Source: Kribbella monticola (GTDB lineage: Bacteria > Actinomycetota > Actinomycetes > Propionibacteriales > Kribbellaceae). Taken from it: DNA of 64,000 nt. Below, piece after piece: positions 1 through 7,749 of this stretch. The notes beneath the pieces are model-generated. The model was given only the letters and a program-made list of their open reading frames with translations, had not been told where the DNA came from and did no database searches. Numbering within the stretch: position 1 is the first letter of the stretch; every line of letters starts with the position of its first letter. The position numbers were made by a program, and so were the translations under genes. Location of the stretch: assembly GCF_003261635.1 (NCBI RefSeq), contig NZ_QFXK01000009.1, positions 62,001 through 126,000 on the forward strand. The letters run 5' to 3'.

Positions 1-521
1 TGCTCGACCGGCTCTCGCACACCCCGGTGGTCGTCTACGACGCCAGCTGGACCCTCGTGCTGGCCAACGCGCCGTACGACGCGCTCATGGGCGACACGAC
101 CACCTGGCACGGCCTGGAACGCAACGCCGTCTGGCGCAACGTCACCCGTCTGCCCTCAAGGGTCGTGCACACCCCAGAGGAGCAAGCTGAGCACGAGGCC
201 CGGCTCGTGGCCGACCTGCGCCTGACCGCTTCGCGCTACCCGGCCGACCGGGCGCTGCGGCGCTTGATCGCCGACCTGATCGCCGGCAGTCCACGGTTCG
301 CCGAGCTGTGGGATGCCGAGGCGCCGCCGCCTCCGGCCGAACCGTCCCGGCGCAAGACCATCGACCACCCGGCGGTCGGCCCGATCACCCTCGACTGCGA
401 CACCCTGCTCGTCACCATGGACGACTTACGCATCACCGTTTACACCGCCGAGCCCGGTACCGAAGACGCCGACCGTCTCGACCTCGCCGTCGTCCTGGGT
501 ACCCAGTCGCTACAGCTGTGA
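1..521 (+). CDS. MmyB-like ligand-binding domain of an XRE-family regulator (partial, 5' end outside window)
   Basis: The frame is open from the first bases (reads LDRLSHTPVVVYDASWTLVL) and stops at 519-521, so this is the C-terminal part of a longer protein. The visible 173 or so residues resemble the C-terminal ligand-binding domain of MmyB-type regulators: a PAS-like start (VVVYDASWTLVLANAPYDALMG), a middle helix region rich in Arg and Asp (SRYPADRALRRLIADL) and an end with HPAVGPITLDCDTLLV and GTEDADRLDLAVV. In this family the missing N-terminus carries a helix-turn-helix. It probably acts as a cytoplasmic transcription factor; the ligand is unknown. The gene converges on the LLM oxidoreductase, with 78 bases between them that show no clear terminator. 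Confidence 0.75.
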   Translation, partial: LDRLSHTPVVVYDASWTLVLANAPYDALMGDTTTWHGLERNAVWRNVTRLPSRVVHTPEEQAEHEARLVADLRLTASRYPADRALRRLIADLIAGSPRFAELWDAEAPPPPAEPSRRKTIDHPAVGPITLDCDTLLVTMDDLRITVYTAEPGTEDADRLDLAVVLGTQSLQL

Positions 522-599
522 CCTCGCCCATCAACCCGCCACACCCGACGACCTCGCCCCGCTTCGGAGCACGTCGTACTGCGGCGGTGGGAGCGGCGG

Positions 600-1418
600 C
601 TAGTGGCCGGCCAGGTCGGCTACGACGGGGGCGAGGGTTTCGGCGAAGTCGGCGCCGATGACGAAGTAGGAGAAGCCGATTTCCTCGCGGCGGCGCTGGA
701 TTTCTTCGGTGGCTGCTGCGGGGTCGCTCGGCAGGATGAGAAGGGAATCGGCTGCACGAAGGGCCGCGGTGTCGAGGTTGGGTGCCGCCATGAACGGAGC
801 CACACCGTCACCGACGGCGGCGACGTGCAGGGCGAGTTCGATGTCCCGGCCGCCCGCGAAGTCGCGGACCCGGCTCGTGGTTTCGGCCCGGTCGTCGTCC
901 GCCGGGAGGACGAAGGTGACCGCGTCGGCGACTTCGAGCGCCAGCGCCTGCGACTTCGGTCCGCTCACCGCCATGACGACCGGTGTGTGCAGCTCGGGGC
1001 CGTCGAACTCCCGCAGGGCGGTCACGGTCTCGCGCATCCTGGCACGACGGTCAGCGTGGGAGACGGCTGGCAGCCCCAGTTCGACCTCGATGCCTGGCCG
1101 GCCGGCGCCGATGCCCATTTCGAAGCGGCCTTCGGTGAGTACCGACAGCGAGTGAGCCTCCCATGCTGTGCTCCACGGCTGGCGCAGCGCGGAGGCGTAG
1201 ACCCACGAGCCGATCCGCAGGTCGGTGAGCGCGGCCGCGGTGGCCAAGGTGGGAGCAAGCGTCGGCTGCCAGGTCGGAACGTCGGGCATCAGCAAGGTCG
1301 AGTAGCCGCTGTCGGCGATCCGGCGCACGCGGTCTCGCCAGGTCGGCAGGTCTGAATCGACCGGCGCGACGACACCGAAGCGGAAAGGTCTGGTAACTCG
1401 GCCGGTCTGGTCGCTCAT
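600..1418 (-). CDS. LLM class flavin-dependent oxidoreductase (F420-type)
   Basis: A 272-residue luciferase-like monooxygenase fold protein. Features typical of the actinobacterial F420-dependent LLM group are the start FRFGVVAPVD, the strand SGYSTLLMPDVP and the cofactor-loop motif GRFEMGIGAGRPG near residue 100. Proteins of this type transfer hydride or oxidise small organic substrates using F420 or FMN; the substrate cannot be told from sequence. No signal peptide, so cytoplasmic. The ATG at 1418 is preceded by AGGGAGAACCACG, a good ribosome binding site. It lies 91 bases downstream of the lysR gene on the same strand, so it may be co-transcribed with it or controlled by it. Confidence 0.8.
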   Translation of the reverse strand: MSDQTGRVTRPFRFGVVAPVDSDLPTWRDRVRRIADSGYSTLLMPDVPTWQPTLAPTLATAAALTDLRIGSWVYASALRQPWSTAWEAHSLSVLTEGRFEMGIGAGRPGIEVELGLPAVSHADRRARMRETVTALREFDGPELHTPVVMAVSGPKSQALALEVADAVTFVLPADDDRAETTSRVRDFAGGRDIELALHVAAVGDGVAPFMAAPNLDTAALRAADSLLILPSDPAAATEEIQRRREEIGFSYFVIGADFAETLAPVVADLAGH

Positions 1419-1509
1419 CGTGGTTCTCCCTCGACTCTGGTTCCTTTGCCCACTCCACGAACCCGCTGCCTGGAATCCGACAACCCGCGCCGAGGAATTC
1501 CAGATTTGG

Positions 1510-2484
1510 TCAGGGTTCGATGACGGTCGGGTGGGAGTCGGGATGTTCCGGCCACCAGGGGCGGAGTTCGGCGTTCTCGGCGATGGTGGTGCGGTAGGTG
1601 TCGATGAAGGCGCGGTGGATCAGGTCGAGCTCGGCCTGGTTGATGTTCTCGGGCCGGTAGCGCAGGACGCGGCGCCAGGAGATTGGTTGGCCGACGAGCG
1701 GGCGGATGACCGACCCTGGGATGTCGCGGACCGTAGGAGCGCACAGACTGATGCCGCGGCCCGCGGCGATCAACTGCTCGATTTCCGTGCCGTCGAGGTT
1801 GTAGTAGCGGAACTGCGGAGTGAACCCGAGCCGCTCGCAGGCATCGCGCAGTGAGGCGAGGTCACCGTCCTCCTTGCCGGCCGGCGGGCAGATCCAGACA
1901 TCGTCGGCGAGGTCCGTCAAGGTGATGTCGGTGCGGTCGGCCAGGGGATGGTTGAGCGGTAGCGCCAGCGCGACGGGTTCGGGATGGACCATCGTCTGCT
2001 CCCGAACACCGGGCGGACACGGCGGTGCGTGGTCGTCGTCACAACGCCCGATCATCGCCACGTCCAAGATGTCGGCCGCGAGGAGATCGGTGAGAGTTGC
2101 GCAGGAGACATCGACCTGGGTGCTGAACTCCCGCTCCGGAAGCAAGTCTTCGAGTCGTGCGAGCCAGGCTCCGAACATCACGGTTCGCAGCGACCCGAGC
2201 CGCAAGGTCCTCGGCGCGTCGGTATAACGCCGGCTGCTGCCGAGCAGATCGTCCATGTCCGCGAGCATGGCCCGCGCGCGACCCAGGACATGCCGGCCGA
2301 GTGGAGTCGGGAGTACGCCGTACGGGCCACGTTCGAAGAGTGGGCCGCCGATTGTCTGCTCGATGCGGTGTAACTGAGCGGTCAGCGAAGGTTGCGAAAC
2401 GCCGAGCGCAGCGGCCGCCCTGGACACGCTGCCGGTGTCCGACACCCGGCAGAGCACCCGCAGATGGCGCAGTTCCAACTCCAT
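1510..2484 (-). CDS. LysR-family transcriptional regulator
   Basis: 324 residues with the standard LysR layout: an N-terminal winged helix-turn-helix (MELELRHLRVLCRV, AAALGVSQPSLTAQLHRIEQ) followed by the two-lobed effector-binding domain (RTLRLGSLRTVMFGAWLARL, HPLADRTDITLTDLADD). The frame stays open far upstream, but the ATG at 2484 gives the normal LysR N-terminus, so longer versions are rejected. It is divergent from the ZIP transporter at 2669 and upstream of the LLM oxidoreductase. A perfect 10-bp inverted repeat lies 22 bases before its start and is the likely operator for itself and perhaps the transporter. The effector is unknown. Confidence 0.85.
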   Translation of the reverse strand: MELELRHLRVLCRVSDTGSVSRAAAALGVSQPSLTAQLHRIEQTIGGPLFERGPYGVLPTPLGRHVLGRARAMLADMDDLLGSSRRYTDAPRTLRLGSLRTVMFGAWLARLEDLLPEREFSTQVDVSCATLTDLLAADILDVAMIGRCDDDHAPPCPPGVREQTMVHPEPVALALPLNHPLADRTDITLTDLADDVWICPPAGKEDGDLASLRDACERLGFTPQFRYYNLDGTEIEQLIAAGRGISLCAPTVRDIPGSVIRPLVGQPISWRRVLRYRPENINQAELDLIHRAFIDTYRTTIAENAELRPWWPEHPDSHPTVIEP

Positions 2485-2505
2485 AGCGACCAGGCTATGC
2501 CCTAG

Positions 2506-2533
2506 TGGTATGTGCTCGCTAGTGCACATACCA
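2506..2533. promoter_or_regulatory. Perfect inverted repeat, likely LysR operator
   Basis: TGGTATGTGC, an 8-base gap, then GCACATACCA: two perfect 10-base arms in the divergent region between lysR (start 2484) and the ZIP transporter (start 2669). Position and symmetry fit a LysR-family binding site; the assignment is inference. Confidence 0.5.
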
Positions 2534-2668
2534 CCCCGCTTATTGACATCAGCAAGCATTCCGTACTCGCCCTCACATCGGAACGAGAAGGAACGTGGGG
2601 CGCGCTGGTGCGTAGCCTGCGTGGTGGGTTCTGCGAGGCTTTGGGGCGAGCCAGGGAAAGGTGGACTG

Positions 2669-3418
2669 ATGGCGGTTTGGTTGCAGGCGGGGTTGTGGGG
2701 GCTGCTGGCGGGAGGTGCGCTGGTTGTCGGTGCGGCGATCGCCTGGTTCGCGCGGGTGCCACGGCAGGTCGTGGCCAGCATCATGGCGTTCGGTGCCGGG
2801 GTGCTCATCTCGGCCCTGGCCTTCGACCTGGTCGACGAGGCCGAATCGACCGGCGGCCTTCGTCCGACCGTCATCGGGTTCCTCGGCGGCGCGGCCGTGT
2901 ACGTCGCGGCCAACGTCGTACTCGCCCGTCGTGGCGCGCGCCACCGCAAGCGGTCGGAGGACCAGCAGCCGTCCGAGTCCGAGCAGCAGGGGAGCGGTAC
3001 GGCGATCGCGATCGGCGCCCTGCTCGACGGCATCCCGGAGTCGGTGGTGCTGGGGCTGTCCTTGCTCGGCGGTCACGGTGTCGGCGTCGCGGTCCTGGTC
3101 GCCATCTTCATCTCGAACCTTCCCGAAGGCTTGTCCAGTGCTGCCGGCATGAAGCACAGCGGACGCAGTGCGCGGTACGTCTTCGGTGTCTGGGTAGGCA
3201 TCGCCGTGATCAGCGGCATTGCCGGCCTCCTCGGCGTCGTCTTCCTGGAAGGGGCTCAGCCGGCGACGGTTGCCGTCATCACCGCGGTCGCGGCCGGCGC
3301 CATCCTGGCGATGGTGGCCGACACGATGATCCCCGAGGCGTTCGAGCGCACGCACCTGTACACCGGCCTGATCGCGACCATCGGCTTCATGGTGTCGTTC
3401 ACCGCCGAGCGCCTCTGA
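2669..3418 (+). CDS. ZIP family metal transporter
   Basis: 249 residues, almost all membrane segments. The key ZIP signature in the middle is intact: IGALLDGIPESVVLGLSLL (His-free form with the conserved D-G-I-P-E) and IFISNLPEGLSSAAGM, matching the two metal-site helices of ZIP proteins (x-x-PE). A hydrophilic, charged loop (GARHRKRSEDQQPSESEQQ, near residues 92-110) separates the N-terminal helices, as in ZIPs. It likely imports zinc or another divalent metal across the cytoplasmic membrane. The ATG at 2669 follows AGGGAAAGGTGG. It is divergent from lysR. A metal-dependent regulator site was not seen, so control by LysR is only suggested by position. Confidence 0.82.
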   Translation: MAVWLQAGLWGLLAGGALVVGAAIAWFARVPRQVVASIMAFGAGVLISALAFDLVDEAESTGGLRPTVIGFLGGAAVYVAANVVLARRGARHRKRSEDQQPSESEQQGSGTAIAIGALLDGIPESVVLGLSLLGGHGVGVAVLVAIFISNLPEGLSSAAGMKHSGRSARYVFGVWVGIAVISGIAGLLGVVFLEGAQPATVAVITAVAAGAILAMVADTMIPEAFERTHLYTGLIATIGFMVSFTAERL

Positions 3419-3490
3419 TCAGAGAGCCGGAATTGGTCCTGGATCGGGTCCGGGAACTGGACCTTATCCGAGGACCGCTTCGCTGCCAGG

Positions 3491-3507
3491 GTGGTGGATA
3501 CCACCAC
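3491..3507. promoter_or_regulatory. Short palindrome before the FAD oxidase
   Basis: GTGGTGG-ATA-CCACCAC, two perfect 7-base arms, 21 bases before the ATG at 3528. Likely an operator for a repressor not encoded next to it; function inferred from position only. Confidence 0.35.
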
Positions 3508-3527
3508 TTCCGGCAAGGAGCACCCCG

Positions 3528-4817
3528 ATGACCACCACGACTCTCACCTTGGAACTACTGCACCCGGGCGAGCCTGGCTACGACGAGGCGCGGACGGTCT
3601 GGAACGCGATGATCGACCGGCGCCCGGCCGTGATCGCCCGCTGTCACAGCACCACCGACGTCGCCGCGGCCGTCCGGTTCGCCGCGGCCCGCGATCTGGA
3701 GGTCGGGGTGCGCTGCGGTGGCCACAACATCGCCGGACTCGCCGTCCCCGACGCCGGTCTGATGATCGACCTGACCCCGATGAACCAGGTCCGCATCGAC
3801 CCCGACCAGCGACTCGCCCATGTCCAGGGCGGCGCACTTCTCGGCGAACTCGACCGCGCTGCCCAGCAACACGGCCTCGCCACCACCGCCGGGAACGTCT
3901 CCCACACCGGCGTCGGCGGTCTCACCCTGGGCGGCGGGATGGGCTGGCTGGCCCGCCAGTACGGCCTGGCCTGCGACAACGTCGTCTCCTACGAGCTGGT
4001 CACCGCGACCGGCGACGTCGTCACCGCGACCGCCACCCACAACGCCGACCTGTTCTGGGGTCTGCGCGGTGGCGGCGGCAACTTCGGCATCGTCACCTCG
4101 TTCGAGTTCCGCCTGCACCACATCGGCACCCGCACGCTGGTCGCCGACTTCACCTACCGCACCGACCAGGCTTTCGCCGTACTGCGTGCGTGGCGCGACC
4201 TGAATGCCACTGCACCCCGCCAGGCCACCTTCACCGCCGGCATCCGCGGTACCGAAGTCACCGCAGGGTTCGTGTGGGTCGGCGACCCCGCCGACTGCTC
4301 CGACTTGATCGAGGCCTTCCGCTCCCTCGGCACGGTCGTTGCCGAAAGCATCGAAGAGATGCCGTACCTGACCCTGCAGAGCCGGGACGACAGCGTCCAG
4401 GGCCACCGGTTCCGCCGGTACTGGAAAGGCCACTACTTCAAGTCCCTGCCCGACGAGGCCATCCACGCACTGCTGCGCAACCCAGGCATCGGCGCCAGCC
4501 TGCAAGCCTACGGCGGTGCCATCGCCGACATCGCCGACGAAGAGGCCGCCTTCAGCCACCGCGATACGCAGTTCGAGTTCGTCACCGCCACCCGCTGGCA
4601 GGACCCCGCCGACGACAGCGACCAGATCGCCACCGTGCGCGCGTACGCCGCCACCCTCGAGGCCTACGCGGGCGGCGCCTACCTGAACACCCTCAACGGC
4701 GAAAGCATCAACCGCGCCTTCCCGCCGGCCAAACTCGCGCGGCTCACCGAACTCAAGAACACCTACGACCCGGCCAACGTCTTCCACCTCAACCAGAACA
4801 TCCGCCCCAGCGCCTAA
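3528..4817 (+). CDS. FAD-binding oxidoreductase, berberine-bridge-like
   Basis: 429 residues. The N-terminal FAD-binding (PCMH) domain shows VRCGGHNIAG with His66 and GLACDNVVS with Cys149, plus GGLTLGGGMGWLARQYG. The C-terminal BBE segment (YLNTLNGESINRAF, TYDPANVFHLNQNIRP) is present. In this family His66 and Cys149 equivalents carry FAD in a double covalent link (8-alpha-histidyl and 6-S-cysteinyl). Members oxidise alcohols, carbohydrates or alkaloid-like compounds with oxygen, making peroxide. There is no signal peptide, so it is cytoplasmic and not a secreted sugar oxidase. The ATG follows AAGGAGCACCCCG. It converges on rph across a strong hairpin. Confidence 0.85.
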   Translation: MTTTTLTLELLHPGEPGYDEARTVWNAMIDRRPAVIARCHSTTDVAAAVRFAAARDLEVGVRCGGHNIAGLAVPDAGLMIDLTPMNQVRIDPDQRLAHVQGGALLGELDRAAQQHGLATTAGNVSHTGVGGLTLGGGMGWLARQYGLACDNVVSYELVTATGDVVTATATHNADLFWGLRGGGGNFGIVTSFEFRLHHIGTRTLVADFTYRTDQAFAVLRAWRDLNATAPRQATFTAGIRGTEVTAGFVWVGDPADCSDLIEAFRSLGTVVAESIEEMPYLTLQSRDDSVQGHRFRRYWKGHYFKSLPDEAIHALLRNPGIGASLQAYGGAIADIADEEAAFSHRDTQFEFVTATRWQDPADDSDQIATVRAYAATLEAYAGGAYLNTLNGESINRAFPPAKLARLTELKNTYDPANVFHLNQNIRPSA

Positions 4818-4873
4818 CAGACCGCGCTTCAGCCCTGCGCGTCAGAAGATCGCGTGCCAACCGGCAAGCGAAC

Positions 4874-4912
4874 GATCGAGGCCTTCCCGGGAATGCCGGG
4901 AAGGCCTCGATC
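4874..4912. terminator. Bidirectional terminator hairpin
   Basis: A perfect 17-bp stem (GATCGAGGCCTTCCCGG at 4874-4890 pairing with 4896-4912) around a 5-base loop, lying between the converging FAD oxidase and rph genes. No long T tract, which is usual for actinobacterial terminators. Confidence 0.8.
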
Positions 4913-4921
4913 TGTTGGCGG

Positions 4922-7543
4922 TCAGAGGAGTTCGACGTAGCCGTCGGTGCCGTGGACGCGGATTCGCTGGCCGTCGCGGATCAGCCGGGTCGCTTGGTCC
5001 ACACCCACGACAGCGGGCAGGCCGTACTCGCGGGCGATCACCGCGCCGTGCGTCATCGTGCCGCCCACTTCGGTCACCAGGCCCGTGATTCCGACGAACA
5101 GCGGCGACCAGCTCGGATCCGTGAACGCCGTGACCAGGATGTCGCCCTCGTCGAGTTCGGCCTTCGCCATGTCGAGGATGACGCGGGCCCGGCCTTCGAT
5201 GGTTCCGGCGGACACCGGCAGACCGACCAGCGCACCCTCCGGTACGTCGTCGCGCCGGTACGCGCCCGAGATGGCCTCGCCGTCAGAGGTGAGGACTCGG
5301 GGTGGCGTGAGCGTCTGGTAGATCTCGAAAGCGTCCTTGCGTTCCTGGACGAGTTGAGTGTCGAGGTGCTCGGTGCGAGCGAGGTCGTGGAACTCCTGGA
5401 AGGTGAGGTAGAAGACGTCCTCCTTCTCCGGGAGCACCCCGGCCCGCACGAGGCGCTCGGCCTCTTGCAACAAGGCCAGCTTGTACACGTAGTACCGGCT
5501 GATGATGTTGTACTTCGGGTACTCGCGGTACCCGATGAAGGTGCGGACCCGGTCGATCATCCGCTGGGTCTCCTCGGCCTTCTGCTCCCCGTCGGGCAGC
5601 GCCCGCAGGCGTTCCAGCACGTCACGCTGCTTGTCCTCGGCCTGCTGCCGCCCCTGCTCGAACCGGCGCGCGGCGGCACCCGGCTCGAAGAGCTTCACGT
5701 TGTCGAGGATCAGCGGCACGAGCGTGGTCGGGCGCTCGCTCCACCGTGGCCTGGTGATGTCGATCTCTCCCGCGCAGCGCATGCCGTACCGGTCGAGGTA
5801 CGCCTCGATCGCATCGCGCGCCGCGGTCCCGCCGTCGTACTTCGGCAACTCCGCCAGGAAGTCGTCGCTCTCGACGCGCTGGAGGAACGCCACCACCTCC
5901 GGGTACGGGCGGATCACGTCGGCGACGTCGAGCAGTGCCAGACCCATCTCCGAGGTGATGTTGTTCGGGGCGGACAGGGTGAGGGTGTCGGCCGCGTTCT
6001 TCTCGCCCAGCCACTCCTGCAGTTTGTCGTTGAGCCACCAGGTGGCCTCCATACCGGCCATGATCGCCTGCATGCTCAGCGGATCGGTGAGCACCCGCTT
6101 GTGCTCCTCGAAGGCCTCGAGGAGGAAGTCGAAGACCGCCGGCCCGGTCACCGTCGCGATGTCGCGGCGCAGGGCCGCGATGGAGGACTCGCTGCGCTCG
6201 ATCAGCTCGGTGACGATCGCGGGATCGTTTTCGATCGGGGCCGGGGCCGCGCCACGGGGCATCGCGATTCCGCCGCCCGCCGGGCCGCCGGGAGCAACGT
6301 CGGGCACGGTCGGGATGAAATCGCCGCGGTCGAGCACTGTTTCCAGCGCATCCCGGATCAGCGGATCGCCTCTGCCGACGAGATCCAGGAAGGCGGTGCG
6401 GGCGGCCGGCGAGGTCAGTCGTGGGGTGGCGTCGACGAACAGCCTGCCGCCCGCCTCGAGCATCCGGGCCATGGACGTCAGGTTCCACACCGATAGACCG
6501 AGCGGCCTCATCGCGTCGGTCATCATCTGCTGGTGACCGACGGAGAGGAACACGTGGTTGCTCTGGTCACCCGTCTCCGGGATCGGGAACAAGGTGGTGA
6601 TCGGCCGGCTCTGGACGATCTGGAAACCGTCGTCGACCAGGCACCACTCGATGTCCTGCGGACGGCCGAAGTGCGCTTCGATCCGCCGTCCGAGCTCCAC
6701 CAGGCGCAGCACCTGCTCGTCCGTCAACGCCGGCTGCTCCTGCCGGTCGGGGTCGATCGCCTGGACCTGCGTCCCGCCGTCCGCCGCGGGCTGCACGGCC
6801 AGGTGCTTGGCGGCGATCGTCTTCTCGACGACCTCACCCTCGCGCACCTTGTACACGTCGGGGTTCACCAGGCCGGAAACCAGCGCCTCGCCGAGGCCGA
6901 AGCCGGCGTCCACCGCGGCGATCTTCCGGTTACCGGTGACGGGATCCGCCGTGAAGAGGATGCCCGACGCCTGCGGGAAGACCATCTGCTGGACGACCAC
7001 GGCCATGTGGACCTTGTGGTGGTCGAAGCCGTTGCGGAGCCGGTACGTCACGGCGCGCTCGGTGAACAGCGACGCCCAGCACCGCCGTACATGTTGCAGG
7101 ATCGCCTCCGCGCCGACGACGTTCAGGTACGTGTCCTGCTGTCCTGCGAAGGACGCGGTCGGCAGGTCTTCCGCGGTCGCGCTGGACCGGACGGCGTACG
7201 GCGAATGCTCACCGGCCCGGGTGAGCGCGCGGGTCACCTCCGCCGCCACCTCGTCGGGCACGGCGAACTCTTCGATCGTCTGCCGGATCTCCGCACTCAG
7301 CGCGCGAATCGCCTCGAAGTTGTCCACGGCAACCAACGCCAGCTCGGCGAGCCGGTCGTCGATCGACGGAGCCTGCGCCAGGAACCGTTCGAAGGCGTCC
7401 GTCGTCACGCAGAACCCGGCCGGCACCCGGACGCCCTCGATGCGCGACAGCTCGCCGAGCTGCGCACCTTTGCCGCCGGCAACCATCACCTGCGTCGCGT
7501 CGAGCGCCTGAAGTTCCAGCACGTACTGCGGATTCACTCGCAT
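4922..7543 (-). CDS. rph: Rifamycin-inactivating phosphotransferase
   Basis: 873 residues from the ATG at 7543, the size of known Rph enzymes (about 870) and larger than PEP synthase. Three parts are visible: an N-terminal ATP-grasp domain (GGKGAQLGELSRIEGVRVP, YAVRSSATAEDLPTASFAGQ, DIEWCLVDDGFQIVQSRP), a long central region matching the rifamycin-binding domain, and a C-terminal swivelling phosphohistidine domain with TMTHGAVIAREYG (His832). The family phosphorylates rifamycins on the ansa-chain hydroxyl (C21), using ATP to give AMP and phosphate. TTG/ATG codons upstream (7570, 7555) are in frame, but the 7543 ATG has GGGGAG just before it and matches family N-termini. A rifamycin-associated-element-like palindrome lies about 65 bases upstream. 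Confidence 0.85.
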   Translation of the reverse strand: MRVNPQYVLELQALDATQVMVAGGKGAQLGELSRIEGVRVPAGFCVTTDAFERFLAQAPSIDDRLAELALVAVDNFEAIRALSAEIRQTIEEFAVPDEVAAEVTRALTRAGEHSPYAVRSSATAEDLPTASFAGQQDTYLNVVGAEAILQHVRRCWASLFTERAVTYRLRNGFDHHKVHMAVVVQQMVFPQASGILFTADPVTGNRKIAAVDAGFGLGEALVSGLVNPDVYKVREGEVVEKTIAAKHLAVQPAADGGTQVQAIDPDRQEQPALTDEQVLRLVELGRRIEAHFGRPQDIEWCLVDDGFQIVQSRPITTLFPIPETGDQSNHVFLSVGHQQMMTDAMRPLGLSVWNLTSMARMLEAGGRLFVDATPRLTSPAARTAFLDLVGRGDPLIRDALETVLDRGDFIPTVPDVAPGGPAGGGIAMPRGAAPAPIENDPAIVTELIERSESSIAALRRDIATVTGPAVFDFLLEAFEEHKRVLTDPLSMQAIMAGMEATWWLNDKLQEWLGEKNAADTLTLSAPNNITSEMGLALLDVADVIRPYPEVVAFLQRVESDDFLAELPKYDGGTAARDAIEAYLDRYGMRCAGEIDITRPRWSERPTTLVPLILDNVKLFEPGAAARRFEQGRQQAEDKQRDVLERLRALPDGEQKAEETQRMIDRVRTFIGYREYPKYNIISRYYVYKLALLQEAERLVRAGVLPEKEDVFYLTFQEFHDLARTEHLDTQLVQERKDAFEIYQTLTPPRVLTSDGEAISGAYRRDDVPEGALVGLPVSAGTIEGRARVILDMAKAELDEGDILVTAFTDPSWSPLFVGITGLVTEVGGTMTHGAVIAREYGLPAVVGVDQATRLIRDGQRIRVHGTDGYVELL

Positions 7544-7605
7544 CCAACTCCCCATCTTTTGCACGGCCAACAGGTGTTCGGTCGGCCATCATGAAGCATC
7601 ACCCC

Positions 7606-7622
7606 GCCCTTGCCGCAAGCCC
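7606..7622. promoter_or_regulatory. Rifamycin-associated element (RAE)-like palindrome
   Basis: On the minus strand this reads GGGCTTGCGGCAAGGGC. The core CTTGC-G-GCAAG is perfectly symmetric around 7614. It closely matches, from memory, the RAE described upstream of rifamycin-inactivation genes in actinomycetes, and it sits in front of rph. Each arm contains a TTGCxG hexamer, so the element holds a -35-like sequence on both strands. Confidence 0.7.
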
Positions 7623-7638
7623 ACCAGTACGCTATAAC
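7610..7638 (+). promoter_or_regulatory. Sigma-70-type promoter inside the RAE, rightward
   Basis: -35 TTGCCG at 7610-7615, an exact 17-base spacer, then -10 TATAAC at 7633-7638. Expected start near 7645. It points to the flavin reductase gene at 7750, but the terminator hairpin begins at 7647. On the other strand a TTGCGG hexamer (7618-7613) could serve rph; its -10 (near CATGAT, about 7594-7589) is weak. Confidence 0.6.
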
Positions 7639-7646
7639 CTGTAAAT

Positions 7647-7678
7647 GCAAGGAGACTCCTCTCCTTGCTTTTTTGTTG
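7647..7678 (+). terminator. Intrinsic terminator in the flavin reductase leader
   Basis: GCAAGGAG (7647-7654), 6-base loop, CTCCTTGC (7661-7668), followed by TTTTTTGTTG. A textbook intrinsic terminator in the rightward direction. No gene ends just upstream on this strand, and it starts only about two bases after the predicted transcription start, so it looks like an attenuator or the end of a very short RNA. Confidence 0.75.
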
Positions 7679-7749
7679 CCCACTGACCCGAGGGGTGGGC
7701 TGTCAGCCAGTCGGCCTCACATGACCGGCCGCTGGGCCGTTGTAGCCGT

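Noticed and set aside
3491..6496. A 1001-codon open frame on the plus strand
   Set aside because: It runs through the FAD oxidase in a wrong frame and then antisense through rph. Arg/Pro-rich low-complexity translation typical of high-GC shadow frames; the two real genes are clear.
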